Shown: positions 10,265 to 25,200, counted from the first letter of the stretch. The stretch is 64,000 nt of DNA from Lutjanus erythropterus (GCA_020091685.1 CM034613.1:16450932-16514931); one strand, 5' to 3'. Notes: generated from the letters alone by a model not told the origin. Made by a program: numbers and translations.

Positions 10265-13200
10265 TCACATGTGGGTGGTCTCATCTTCAGCGTCTGTGTC
10301 ATGTTGCAGAGACGTCTGAGCTTCAGGGAGGTTGTTGCACTGCAGGTACGAGAAAACCACTTGGACCTGAAACACACAAACATGAACGCGGACATGGAGT
10401 ACGAGAAGTCTGTAAAACATCATTTAACACTTTGCAATACTTCTCTTTTACCACAACAAAAACTCATTCAAGAGTCAAACTTATTGTACAGTATATAGAA
10501 TTATTTCACCTGTTTTCAGTACAATAATATTAAAACCTTAACTTTGAACTTTTTATTGTTTTAGTCAAGTCTTTTTTTAAGTATAGTAAATTTGTTTTAC
10601 GGCGGAAACTTAATTGAACAAAATAAATCTGTCGTACTATATATCTAGTCCTTGTCCCTGGTTTGGCTTTTAAAGAATAAAACACTCTTAATAACAGAAA
10701 CATATAGAGACTAACAATAAAACAGACTGACAACCACTACAAACTAAAATCTATGCCAAAAAAAAAAATCAAAAGGAAGGAAAGACCATATTTTTTTAGC
10801 AGAAAATGTGTCGAACAGCTGCAAACTCAAACATCAATCATTCTCTCAAAGTTTTCAGCAGCACATTTTGTTGCTTCATTAACTCCCACCTGCACCACCA
10901 CCTCCTGGGAGATATCCACTGTGGGGCCGTCGTGCCCCAGTCCAACCACAGGGGGGCGCAAGAGGCTGGGACCAAACACTGTAGCCAGGTTCATTGGAGA
11001 CATCTTGTTGACGTCCTGCTTCTCTGAGACTCTGCAAAACGAAAAAATTATTTAAAAAAAAAAAACAAAACTGAAAATCTGGAAACACAAAAGTTGGTGT
11101 TTAAATCTACTCTATCTATAAATCTACTGGTTTATTTATTTATGTATGAAGGCAGCAGGTTGGATTTTACAAAAATTAAATATCTCTCTTATGTCATTAT
11201 GGATAAAGTCATTAATAAAGAGTTGTTAAGGTGTGTGCTGTTGTTTGGTGTGTTGTCAGACCGTTGCAGGTGATGCAGGAGGTAGAGGAAGGTGTGGCGG
11301 TTCGGGTCGGGACACGAGTGCAGCAGAGACAACATGGAGACAAGCCGGGAGTTTATGTCCTGGATGTCTACAGGAGAGACAGAAGTTTAGTTTATCATCT
11401 GTTTTGTTCATTAACTGTGAACTTTTTCAGAATGGACTTGTATTTCTTAGCAATAAAAGTAAGATTATTTATAAGTGATTATACAATGGTTTTACTGGTC
11501 CAGCCCACTTGAGATCAAATTGGACTGAATGTGGCCCATGAAGTAAAATGAGTTTGACAGACACCCCTGATCTAAAGAGACAGGAAGTTTTAATCCAGCT
11601 TTACTCCCTCCTGGTTTCAGCGAATGATCCGGTTCGTCTTACCCAGCGTCCTGGCCAGGCTCTGAAACAGCTCCGTGGGTATCAGAGGCTCAGGCAGCTC
11701 TCTGAAGTATAGTTTGAGAACTCCAGACACGGCGTTCACTTCGGCGCTTCTCAGCCTGGTCACAGCTTCACGCAGATCTGAGTGGGACAGACACATGTGC
11801 GTCACAGTGATCAGTATCATAAATGCCTCATCACTGTGAAAAGCACAAACTGATGAGCCACAAAAGTTTTCAGTGGCAGTGAGCAGAAAGTTTCAGATGC
11901 AACACCACCTTTAAAACATTCAACATGGCCGTCATCACTTGATGTTGATCTGTTTTGCTGTGGTGCGATTTTTTTTTTTTTTGAAACTTGATAATTTATT
12001 CAGACAAATGTATCACGCATGATTTGAAAATAAGCACTGAAATTCCTCTCCAAGTTATTCACAGTTTCGTGCCATTTATTTGCATCGCTGTTGGTTTATA
12101 AAAGGCTTAAGTTACACTTTGTGTTTAGCCCCAGTTAAATGATGGATGGTGAACATTACACCTGCTAAACATTAGCATGTTAACATCATTGTGAGCATGT
12201 TAGCATGAGTAATTAGCTCAGAGTACAGCCTCACAGAGCTGCTAGCAAAGCTGTAGACTAAGGGTGATAACAATTAATCGATAATCGATTAATCAGCCGT
12301 TAAAAATTTGATCGGTCAAGTAAAATTCAATCAATCTACTATCAAATAAAGATCTAAAACATAACAGATTATTTTAGGAGAATGCTTCACATGTTATCTG
12401 ATATTTGAAGTATCTGTGTTTAATATGTAGGCCTCTGCGTCTTTCATAAGCTGTAATGCTCTCAGAGAACATGAAATATGTAGCTTTGACTGAGGGGTGT
12501 TATAGCAACATATGTATGTTTTCTTAATGATGATTGATTAATTTATTGTTAATGTTACCAATGATTGATTAAGGAAAGCGCTCACAACCTGGAGAACCAC
12601 TGTAGACTAAAATCTTCAGGAAGGTGAGATCATCTTTGTTTGAGTGCGGTGACCCAGAACCCAGTTTACAAAAACAACTACTTGCATATGAAAAAAGAAA
12701 AAAAAAAAAACTTTTGTCTAGTCCACATCATATAATTCATCATTTAATTTCATTGTACATGTCACAATGACAATAAAGATATTCTGATAATATCTGAAGT
12801 TTGTGCAAATACTAAAAAAATGGATAAAAACAAAACGTCTGAAAACTCCAGACAACTGAAGAATAAAACCTGGTGTTTTGGAGAAGAGTTGAGTTTCTTT
12901 TGTTTAGTTTGAGTAGGAAATCAAAAGGTACAAAGTATTTTACATTGTACACTTGAGTCTCAAACAAAATTTAAATTTTTCCATGACCAAAAATGTCATG
13001 CGTTACATTAAACCAGTCTGCTAACTTGCGTGGTCCTTGATATACCATTTTTTCATAATAGCTTATTTACCGTCGACCAGACGTCACAAAGCTGTGGTGA
13101 CATCTCACCGTGTGTGACGTGTGGTGGGTATGACTCATCTGTACAGGAGCTCAGTCTGATCTGTCCTGCTCCTTGTTGTGAAACTGTTTCGTATAGTTTA

Positions 13201-16200
13201 TGTGTACAAAACGGCATTTCTGTCCTGTCTGAGTTGCGCCGTTGCAACATAGAACACATGCCAACAGAAAACGGATATTTCTTTCTTACTGCTGTTGAAT
13301 GCGGTCTTGAGGGCGCTGATGTCACTGGTGGTTCCTGAAACCCTGTAGATGCCCACCTCGTCCATGCCTCTCCTCTCCACTTCCTCCACGCAGCAGCGCA
13401 CCACATGAGGAACCAACACTCCCTCCTGTCTGACGGAGAATCGAAAGTATTAAAAAAAAAAATTCAGCCAATTCTTCCACAAAACAAACCGACCTCACTT
13501 CCCAAACTAGCTGCGCTAAACGGCACACAAGGGAAATAAAACTCCAGACTGAATCGCAGCTCTCGGTTTCAAACCTTTTATACACCCAGAGACAGTTAGT
13601 CACTTTCCAGAGCCTGACAGGGACTTACTGGGCCACAGTTTCAATGGGGACACAGAAGACAGGCTGTTGTTGAGTCTCAGAGCTGGGCGGTTCGAGCGGG
13701 TGGGGACAGTACTTCAGGGAGAGAGTCACCTCCACCTGGCCGAGGTGTAGAGTCTGTCTCCTCCATCGCTTAGTCAGGGTTTTAGATTCCAACTAACAGA
13801 CGAACACAAAGTATTAGAGAGCAGACATGACAGCAGAAGTCCCATAAATGTGAAGATCTGTATTCTAATCTTTCCTGACCTCTACACCTTCGTGGAGGAG
13901 GGATTATTATGTCACTGAGTGCACAATGGTGCCACAGTCGATGCCACACAGGTTGTCACTCTGAGTGATGAGGCACCAGCATTTTGTGTTTAGCTGATGT
14001 TTCATTCACTTACATTTTGTTCCACTTGTAAGTTAATTTAGCAATTTATTTGTATGCAAGTCACGTAAAATGTTATATTAGATTTATAATAAACTGGACT
14101 GCTTATAGACAAATCCAGTCAAGTACCGTAAGTTAACAAGCCAAAGTAAATTTCTTTTCAGGATGATAATAAAGCTGAAGCCCGGTCCATCTTCATACCT
14201 GCACAGAAGTTTTACCCAGGACTGTGTCATCCTGTCCATCAGACTGACTCACACAGAGCACCTTCAGCTCCCGCGCCCCGTCCACCTGGAGAGACAGCTC
14301 CTGTTTGACAGACAGGAGGAGGTGTTAACACTGGCAATGATAGCAGGGTCCTAAAGCTACAACAGGAGCGTTCATGTCTTATTTTAATCCTTCTGATCCC
14401 GGCTACCAGTTGGATTTAGTGTAGATTTTCCTGCCACTGATCATGTTTAAAGCAGAGCATGGTCTGGCCACAGTGCAGACTTTTTAATCCTCTGTGAGCC
14501 GAACAGAGGCCTGACATCATGTCGGATGCTGTCTAGACATGAGGAAGACATTTACCACCCTGCACTGGTTCATAAATCTGTCCATGCATGACCATAACAG
14601 AGGCAGTCACCTTCACTGAAAAATGTTCATATATATTCATTTAATTTGTAAAAGAGAACATCACTCTAACCTGGTCCCAGTGTGGGTTAAGGGTGTGGAC
14701 TGATGAGCGTGTCTGGGCTTGTGTATCGTAGAACTCGTATCCATCCACTTTCACACACACATACACACCTAAAAAAGAAAGAACCTAACATTACAACTGG
14801 GTTGCACCAACAAAGATTAATTTAATCTCAGATTAGTTCCAGTCAAAGTTGAACAAAACCTCTGTTGCACAATTAAAAACTAATCTCTGTTTAGTAAATC
14901 CAAGTTCAGTGATTGAAATTGAAATAGAGCTTGCTTGCTTGCCCAAATTAAAATAAATTTTTAAAAAATTAAGTGTTTTTTAAACATATTGAATATAAAA
15001 GACCAAATGTTGCATTGTTTGCTAGCTAGCTAAAAGATTAGGTATTACATTGTTTGTAAGCTAGCTAAAAAGTCAAGTTATATTGCTTGCTAGCTAGCAA
15101 AAAGGTTAACAAAATGTTACATAGTTTGCTCCCTAGCTAAAAACTTACCAAAACATTACATATTTGCTAGCTAACTGAAAAATAATAAAGTTCCATTGCA
15201 TGCTAGCTAGCAGAGAGGCTAAACAAAACATTACATTGTTTATTGGCTAGCTAAAAAGTTTGCTAGCTAGCTGAAAAGTTAAAGCGTTAACTTTTTAGCT
15301 AGCTAGCAAGCAATGTAACAAAATGTTATTGTTTGCTAGCTAGCTACAAAGATAGTTAGCCCAGTTAAATAGCCCACTCATGATGGCTCAGCAGAGAACA
15401 ACTTTTCTTGATCCATCTCAAAAAGGCAATCTTTTTAAAAACTAGACATCCTCGAATGTAAGTTTAAAGTTTTGGTGCTACAGCATTACATGCGGTATAG
15501 GGTCAAAGTAAAAACTAATCTGAGGTGTAAAGCAAGGTTTGAAATTAATCTCTTAATTTTAAGATAGTTTAAAAGTTTGGTGCAACATAAATTTAAGTTC
15601 AACCATGGTTTAAAAAAATGAATCTCTAGTTCATCGATCAGATCTTACCAACTATTTTCTGCTTCAGTTGGAGGCAACGTTTATATTTCTATCTTTGTGT
15701 AAACAGTTTTAAAAAATTAAACATACATGCTGGTTCCTGCAGGCCGCAGGCTGAGTGGATCGCCACGTTCAGCGTCCCACATAAAGACTCTTTGTCTGCT
15801 GAGAGACAAAGACAAAAATATCTTGAAGCTCACTGGATTTAAATCACGAGAAAGATAAAGACATAAAGAACGTGATGAAAAGGTTTGAGGACAGCATTAA
15901 AAAATAAAAAAAGGAGTGGGTGTAGTATATATATATGAGACACAGGATGTGATTCTGTGGTGAGGAAACAGAGTGTGTGGTTGTACCAGTATTTGAGCTG
16001 TAAAGTGGCGGCTGCTGGGTCATTCTCAGTTTCACACATGCACTGGTGAGGGTGAGCAGGTCTGGAGGGACGGTTTCTATGTCTGACAAACAACACCGAG
16101 CAAATATAGGCACCGGTCAGCACACAGAACCACAGTTACTCAAGAAAATAAAGAAAAAACCTCCCTTATTAAATTTAAATCCTGTCAAAAAGGTTTGTTA

Positions 16201-19200
16201 TTAATGATGCTGCTAATATTTTTATATTTTACAATTTACAGACTGTGACACTGAGCTTCGTCTTCATTCATAGATTAATTATTTGGTATATTCAGAGTCA
16301 GAAAATAGTAAAAAATGACGCATAACCACAGCGTCCTGAAGCTCAAAGTGATGACATCAAATAACGTTTTGACCACACCCCAACACTTAATAACCACATA
16401 AGACAGAAAAACACAGCTGCAAGTTTACATAATATGAAAACAATATGATACGATCAAAAGTTCCTGAGCAGTTTTAGTGCATGAATTAAATGATGCGGTA
16501 CTTCCTCATTTGACTGGAGTAGACTCAACTTTGTCATTGCACAGTGCGCACAGAGACAACGAAACGCAGTCTAACCAGAAGTGCAAGAAGCAGAGTGTGA
16601 ACATATGTATAGAATCATATAAATAACAGTGAGGCTGATATATGAAGACCAGATATATATTTATGCAGTATGAGTAGTGTACATGCAATGTGATTAGTCA
16701 TAACAGCGTCAGAGTGAAATGAATAGACTAAGATATGTGACATAAGAGGAAGGGGTTTGCTGTTCCTCACCTGTGAAGACTGTTAACCTCATCACAGATA
16801 CTATAAACTGTCACATCCATGTCCCAGACAAGTTTTTTCTTTCCTCAAAAACCACAGTGGTGTTTAAAGCTTCTGTGTCGCTGCTCCCTTTACAGATTCT
16901 TGAATTCAGACATCGTCTGGTGGGCATTAGAATCATCTTTAATATCAGCAGAACTGAACTTGAATGCAGTTTGATGAATAGCTGACTATATTTCTTTAAA
17001 TAAGGGGAGTCACCCCATTAATATCCTGATGCAAACTTGTGTTACTTTCACTCTTATGCTTTTTTCAGCATCTTCATCATAGTCAGCTAGAAATGTCTTG
17101 GCGCCTGTAATGGTGTTTCCTATGATCTTTTATGATTGAAATATCACTTATAGGTCCATTGGATGACATTCAACTTTGCACAATTTGCATTATTAGCAAA
17201 ATTCGCTCATTATCAGTAAGGATAAGTTGGAAACTAATTGGCTCATTATGCTAAATACTCAAATTGCCCAACATGCAGCTCAACATTTTAGTCATAAAAG
17301 TTAAATGGAAACATCATTGCGTGGTTTCATATAAACCCACATATATGGGTTTCCAGTAGACTACAGGGGCAATTAATGCTTTTTAAATTGTTACCTCCTA
17401 GAGTGTCTCAGCTTTCTTCAACAAGTTTAAACTAACTGAAGAGCACCAGAGGGACAGTTTTTCCACACCTCAGCGGCGCTCGTCACTAAATTAAGTGTAT
17501 GTTTTCTGCAGCATAATACAGAAGACAAGCTTTTATTATGACATTACTTCAAATATTCATTTGTGTTTAGGGAGCCTCAAATACGTATAGCATTACACAT
17601 TAATCTAGTGTTACGACCCCAAGTTGGGCTAGGGGATGAGGGGTGCAACATTAAATAAATTTACCCGGGAGAAAAAGGAAGGAGAACTGAGACAAAAATG
17701 TAAACAAAGGTTCTTTTATTAAAGAATGTGTCAAATTAAGTTAATTAAACTAACATAACTTAACCTACTAAATTAAGCACACACACACAAAAGACAACAA
17801 GTGTCCATGCTAGCCAGGGAGGCTAACGAGAACACAAACACAGAACACAACTAGTGCCTTTGCTGGCTGGTGGGACCAACCATGGAGGTAAACAAGGCAC
17901 ATGAAACACAAAGACAAGTGGCTTCACTAGCTGAGCGCGCTAGGAAAGCACTTGTCAACCGCCACGAGTAGTCTAACCTGCTGCTGCAAGATTAAACTAC
18001 AGACTAGCAGACTTTAGTCTGCCGAATGGCCCTCTGGCCCTAACATGTGGACTACTGTCCACTGAATGGCCCACTGGCCCTGACTGGCTGCTCTCTCCAG
18101 GCTTTTAAGCACCAGGTCCTGATTGCAGAGCAGCTGCACCTGATGCCAATCACTGCAATCTGCAAGGGGGGAGGGACAGAACCTGGGTACAGGAGAGCAC
18201 AGCACCACACAGACACTGTGGCACGTAACACTAGCATGTGTGCATCTATTAACAATTTTACTTGTGGCCTGCAGATTGTTCAAAAGCTGCAAACTTACTG
18301 TCTGTGGTGAGTTTGTGAATAGCTTCTCTCCACTCTTCAAGTTCATACAGCGAGGGGAGGAGGAGAGTGTGACTCTGCAGTGAGACAAAACAGACTGATT
18401 TTTATCTTTGTCACTTATTATTAGACTGAAACCAGACAAATTAGAAAGGGTGTGTGTGTGCATGTGTGTGTGTGTGTACCTTTCCACTGGGGCTGTGCAG
18501 CTCTAGTCTGTAAGTTGGCGAGTGTGTGAACAGCATCAGCTCCATTTGCTCCAGTTTCTTCTTGGTACGAGCTGCCAAAGCCGTGCCCCTGGACCCTTTC
18601 TTTACACAAACACAATTTTATATTTCATTCTTCTGATAAAAAACCATTCATACTCGTCTCTCTCAGCCTTAATATGTAAAATGTCTCCTAGGCTAACTAG
18701 TCTAACTAACTTTTTAACTAGCCAGCAAACAATTCAGTGGGTTTTTTTGTTTGTTTGTGCCTGCAAACAATATATTTTTGTCAACTTCTTAGCTACAAAC
18801 AATATAACTTTTTGTTATCTTTTTAGCTTGCTAGAAAACAATGTAACTTTTTCTCAAGTTTTTCAGCTTGCTAGCAAATAATATAACTTAAAAAAAACTT
18901 TATTGCTAGCTAACAAACAATACAATGTTTTGTGATTAGTTTTTAATTGTGCAACAGAACTCCACTTAATTTTAAATCTGGATTTACTCATTTTAAACAA
19001 CAAACAAACATGTGTCTCTTTCACACAAACATACTGCTTTGTGCTGCTGCAGCTGTTGTCGGAGGAGGTACATCTTGGTTCTTATGGTGTGTAAGCGAAG
19101 GTGTGTGTCTGAACATTCCTGGTCTGCAGCCCAGCGGAGTTTGAGAGCAGCGAGAGGCAGATACCAGCAGAACCTGTACTGATCCTGTTTCCTAGAAGAG

Positions 19201-22200
19201 ACACCACCAAGAACCTCAAAAAGGTCACATTAAAAACATCAGCGTTGTTAACTGCTAGTGTCTCAAAATGTTGACCGCAATTTAGACAAACCCCCGGTGC
19301 TTTCTGTCACTACACTCACCCTCTGCTTGCATGTTTGCATCTGGTGCACAGCAGAAGGTCTGTGTACAGGAAGAGGTGATGCAGTCTGCGTTCCCCCTCA
19401 CTCACATCCACAACAAAACCGTCACGCATCAGCTGACGTCTCTGGAGTAACACACAAAACCATGTATACACACACACACACATCGTCTACATATACTGTG
19501 ACAATTGTGGGCCTTAAGTCAGGACAGGTGTACATGCAAATAAACACTTTTGTGTTTACATCTTGGCCAGATTTTGAACGGTGTAAGCCTCACCATGCCG
19601 TGACTGAGCGTGACCTCTCTTTTGCTCTGCGAACTCTCGTTGACACCAGACAGGAAACTACGTGACAATCTCAGGGCTTCCTGTAAGGATGTGTAATCTC
19701 CATGCTCCGCTGGTGTCGTCTTCAGGACGTCCTACACGATCAAAGACAGGGTGACAAGTCAGAAACCACCATGTGGGTGAGGAGGAGTGGCAAGAGATTG
19801 AAGAGATAGAAGGGTAGAGCTGCAATTGATGATTATTTTCTGATGATTAATTGATTAAATTGTTTGGTCTAAAATGTCCAAAAGTGAAATGGCTTCTTTT
19901 GTCAGTCCAAGACCCAAAGACTCTTCATTTACTATCAGAAATAACAAAGAAAAGAAAAAATCCTCACATTTAAGAAGCTGAAACCTGCTCAATTGATTAT
20001 CAACATAGCTGGCGATTCATTTTCTTTCAGTCAGAATCTATTGATCGACTGCTCATTGCAGCTCTACTCCAGGGTTAGTCCTGGTAGAAAGATTAACCTA
20101 ATCATAGAATAACAACAGCAGTTATAGAGGTAAATTTGGAGTTTCAATAAATGATGAATTATCTCACACGCAGCACTAGTGTGGTCTTGGTTACTCTGTC
20201 CAGAGGTTTGTAGAGTAGAGCTGTGAAAAAACCCCCAAAAAGATAGCAATCAGACACTGGCAGCCAAAAAGTTATTTAATTAAAAAATGTATAAATTGAG
20301 TGCGTGTACCTTCAAATGTGTATTTGGTGCGAGTTTTGTCGGAGCCGTTATTATTAGACATCATGCTCTGGAGAAAAGAGAAGTGAGGCCAGTGAGGATA
20401 AACTGTAACAAACAGCTTGTTTGTTGCAGCGGGTGAAAGTTTTGTCGTACCTGGGCCAGGGTTCGGAAGCGAGGGTCCGAGACCGTGCACTTACGAACGA
20501 CTTCGACGGCTTCCTCGTAGTTTTCAATAAAACCGCCGTAAATACCGATCTGGTTCACCTGCAAAAGAAAAATAACAGATAGATGGACGAATGGAGGGAC
20601 AAGGGGAAACGTATCATCCAAATTTGATGATTCGTGAAGCGATTAAAGACTGAAAAACACCTTTCCATAGCAAGATATCTGCTATACAACAAATTAAGTA
20701 CTATCTTTTTAATTAATATTAGGTAACCTGTTCATTTTAGTCACAAAACCTTAACACATTTGTAGATATTATTCTCTTCTCTTTTTTTTCTCGTTTAAAT
20801 CGCTGCGCTGCATTGTAGTAGTTGCTGAAACCAAACCTATCATCTCCATTCAGCTTAGCAAGATTAATTACATGGCCGCCATGGATATTGGATTGAAGCA
20901 AATAATACGTTCATTTGGTTAAGTTTGTAAAGATTTGGGACTGCGAATCAAATGTAAATCAACATATCAGTGTGTTGTAGGAAGGACCGGCCCGACGTTG
21001 ACAGAGATTATTTTTAACCTCTTGAGAAACAGAGGGCAAACAAAAGCAAACACAATTAAAAGGACGTTCATGTTGAATGAAGTGAAAGTGGCAGTAAAGC
21101 TCCACCCATCTTTAGTTCACCCACAAAGAAGAAGAAGCTGCGATCGCTTCTGGTAATACCACGACTGCCGTCCTCAATTTGAGACGCCACTATCCTGCCA
21201 AAATTCGCACACTTCACAAGTGAGTAGATGGTGTGCAAACTACATGACAGCGTACTAACAGAAGTGTGTGAAGTGAGACACAGCATGTGTTCTTGCACAA
21301 TATATGTGATAAGGTTAAATTATTATTCTACTTAACTTATTCTACTTGTTACTAGATTTCTTTTTAAGTTAAGGAACAAATGTAAGTTACCAACGTAAGT
21401 GACGTAACGTACGTGAACTACATTAAGGTACTTATTTGAACCCAAACACTATCTTTTCATAGATCTAACCAAGTAGTTTTGCTGCCTAAACATGCTCAAG
21501 TAGTTTTTGTGCCTTTATTTTGAAAGTCTACCTTGATTCTGTTTATTCATGGTCACTAACTTGACCGCAGCCCTGCACCCGCAAAACTGACACTACAGAG
21601 TCATAGTGTGAAGTGTATGCTCACTGACCAAGATGTCATATTTGACAAGTTGGGAGTGAGAACATGTTGGTAGAGCGCATGTCCATTGTAAATATAAAAT
21701 ACTGATTAGTGCAGCTACTTAAAAATTGGGGAGATTTGATTTTAAGGGGTTAAAGGCACACAGAACACCATGTATTTCAAGCTTTGCACACTTCCTCAGG
21801 CAGAATAAAGGGATTTAGGCTTTTAAAAAAGGAAGTAATGTGATAATTATGTCACTGTTAATAATATCTCCAAGCTAAAAATGTTTTCACTTACTGCAAT
21901 AAATTACTTCTCCCAGTTTTCCTTTGTGTCACTGATCTGATCTGGAAACTTTCCTTTCCACAGATCAAAATACTACAAGTTAACACAAATGAGAACTTAC
22001 CATTTTCAGAAACAGGTCCCCCACCATCAGCTCAAAGCTGCTGTGCGTCATCTCACTCTCCTCACCGCTCTGGCTGGACTCAGTCTGGCTGTGCGCGCTC
22101 AGCCGCTCCTTCAGGCCTGAGTAGAAACTCTGGTGCATGTCTCTGAGCTCGGGCACCTGGTAGAAAACAGTCTGGACCTCTCGACTCGACAGAACCGGCT

Positions 22201-25200
22201 GGGAGGTCCCGGCTGAGGCCCGCAGAGCTTTCATGGGCTGGAGAAAAATATAACAAGCTAAAGGTCAACTGATGTAGGTGAGAAGAACAAGCGGGTGTGC
22301 AGAAGACTTAAAAAGAGATGTGAAAAAAAGGATGTGTGAACATACATTCATATTTCCTACACACCCAAAGCTTCACTCGGATTGCCTTTTGACAGCATCT
22401 CAACTGTGGCACATACACTCAAACCACGGCTAAATAAAAGCAAGTATGTACAGCATGTTTGCATGAAAGGTATACACAGCCACTCAATGACATAAGCATA
22501 ATGTTGAGCAAGAACAGAACACACAAAATGCATCACATTCACTTTGTTTTTTCTTTTGGACTAAATGAGTCATGATGTGAATGAATGCAGAAGCAGGACC
22601 TTACTGTTGCTGTAAATAGTCTGAGAAAAAAAATAAATTCACAAAGAAAACACCCAGGCACGTGTTTCTGCACCATCACTTCCTGCCTTAAATCTATTTC
22701 TATTCTTGGTGTGGGAAAAGTCTAATCTACTGAAATGATCAATTTTGAAACATTCATGATTGAAGTTTGCTTTCTTGCTAAAAAAAAACAAAAAAAAAAC
22801 ACTTTTGTGAAACTAGAGCTAGCAGTCTGTTAGCTTAGCTTGACATAAAGACTTGAAACAAGGGGAAACAGCTAGCCTGGTTCTATCAAAACGTAACAAG
22901 ACCTACATGTATTTAAAGTTAATCAAATGAGATTATCATTACCACGCTCATGTGTGTACAGTTAAAATGAAGCTACTGCTAACAGTCGGTTAGCTTAGCT
23001 TGGCATAAAATCCTGAAACAGTGGGAAACAGCTAGCTAGATTGTTCAAAACTTAACAAAATCTGCCTCAATGTAAAGAAAGTCAAATGAGATTATTGATC
23101 CCACTTTCATGTGTGTACGGTTAAAGCAGCCAGCGGTCAGTTAGCTTAGCTTGGCATAAAGGAGCTCACTAATTGACATGTTATATAGGCTACTGTTTGT
23201 TTAAGCTGTTAAAATATCGCTTGTTGTGATTTTATGGGGATTAGCATTAGCTAGAATTAGCTTGCTATATTCCAGCTACTTCTTCTTCCAGCAGAGACTT
23301 CAAGAAGTTTCTTTCTTGACAGAGCCAGACCATCTGTTTCCCCTTGTTTACGGTAATTATGTTAAGCTAAGCTAACCAGCCGCTAGCTGTAGCTCCACAA
23401 TAACTGTACACATCAGATAGATGTAAATGTTTTGAGACAATAGGGGAACCTCATGTCTCATGGAGAACAATCCATTTGTGGTTTAGGAAGGAAGCTGAAT
23501 AGTGAAGACACTGGATGTGAGAGCTGCACATCTTGTACTGTCTGACACATCACTGACCACAGACAAAAAAAAAACATGCACATGACCATGGCTTATACTA
23601 CATACAGTAAACACACATATAAAAAAGAGTTATTGAAGTAACAACTGTATTTGCAGAGCAAGTTGTTCTCAAAATAAGTGTTACTTGCTGCTTCTCCTTT
23701 AGGCTAAATTATTTTTAAAGAGCATGTCTATTGTTTATGTGGCAACGGCAGAACAGAAAGGGGAAGTTGAGCAGGAAGCAGCAATAATAATTAATACAGG
23801 TTATTTCCCCTATTGCAATATGGTTTAGCCCAAAGAATAAAATGCAAAATAAGACTTGTGTGTATGTTACCATCAGCAGGGCCTCCAGCTCTCTGAGGTA
23901 AACCTCCTCGCTCTCCAGGATCCCTTTCAGGACCACGAGCCTCCTCTCCAACATTTCCTCCGGGCTGCACAACGTCTGGATCACAGACATTTAACAACAC
24001 GTCAAAACACACTAGTTTAAAAATCAATGTCATGACAATTCATTCAGTAAATAATACTGTAAAGGGTCCAATAACTGACTTTTGGAATGGCAACTTTACT
24101 TCTGTTTGTAGTCTCACTGAGATATTCGGTATTTTTCTCCCCAAATCCCCAAAATATCTGTTTTTGTTTAGTTTATGGGGTTTTAATTGTTAATTTCTTT
24201 GTCTGTGAATGACTTTTGACAAAGAAAATGAATATTTCCCCATGAAAATGTCATAAAACGTATAATATTTCCTTATTTGGTGTAATAAAACTGTTTTATG
24301 GTCACTTCTGTATTTTCTTCTTATAATGTGCACTGTTGGTGGAAAACAGAAGGGTTACTTCTTCAATATTTTTCTTCATATTGGAATTTAATAAGGTCAG
24401 AAGATAATGAGGAAATGAAGCCAATGTCAACAAAACAAAAGGGTTAAAGTGATTTCTTTTTTCAGTTTTATTCCCTGCCTTAAAAAAAAAAAAATCTGAT
24501 ATAGAATAAAGGTCAAAAGTGGCGGCACGTGTTGCTCCACATGTTGTGTTTTGTACTATGCGGTATTCTTTAAAAGCGTATTGCTGCCACTCCAGAAAAG
24601 GAGAGCAGATCAGTATCACATAATAATGTGAAACGTTCACGTTATAAGAACATATTTTTGCGTTATTACATCATGCAAACTTATATGTTATAACAAAAAA
24701 CTTTTCTTGTTTTAACAGTATACTATTTATCTTGTTATCTTTGATATATAATAATATCAGAAAAGTTTCTTGTTATAACATGATAAATTTGCATGTATTA
24801 ATACGGTGAAAATATCCTGTTATAACGTGAAAAACATCTTACTGATTTTTTTTTTTTTCTACAGTATTGGGTGCATCTTTACTTAAAATCCTCCATTACT
24901 GAAACCCCAGGTATTACTCTCTATTTTACAACTGGTATTATTCAAATAAAACATCTAAGGAGTGGATTGCCCATTAGGTTTTAATCTCAGTTGCCTTAAA
25001 ATCCTCGAGTTTGCAGTGAACATTTTTTTCTTTTTTCATCTTTAATAAGAGGACGAACTCACAGGTGTGTCTGGAAACTCTATAGTCTCAGCGTGGAGAG
25101 GAGAGAGTAGACAGGACACTGCCTCCTCCTGGAACACATCCTCCTCCAGGACATCAGGCTCTGCTTCTTCAACTACGACTCACACACAAACACACAGCAG

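Larger units (their letters stand above)
10265..13439 (-). other. ABR-like gene: RhoGAP-domain exons 18-22
   Basis: Exons 18 (13290-13429), 19 (11643-11777), 20 (11262-11367), 21 (10890-11031) and 22 (10265-10366). Exon 18 carries VRCCVEEVERRGMDEVGIYR with the catalytic arginine finger. Exon 19 carries the LKLYFRELPEP core, exon 21 the NLATVFGP motif with the conserved Asn. Exon 22 ends the protein with QTSLQHDTDAEDETTHM. The donor of exon 20 is GTCTGA, a weak match to consensus, but it is the only site that keeps the frame into exon 21. Confidence 0.9.
15987..19441 (-). other. ABR-like gene: PH-domain exons 9-12 and linker exon 13
   Basis: Exons 9 (19320-19441), 10 (19035-19191), 11 (18480-18599), 12 (18299-18374) and 13 (15987-16082). 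They encode RQLMRDGFVVDVSEGERRLH, LFLYTDLLLCTR, YRFCWYLPLAALKL, a basic helix (TKMYLLRQQLQQH) with linker, and LEEWREAIHKL, the C-terminal PH helix with its invariant Trp. Exon 13 (VPPDLLTLTSACVKLR) aligns with the stretch between PH and C2 in ABR. The 2.2-kb intron after exon 12 contains a solo LTR. Confidence 0.9.
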
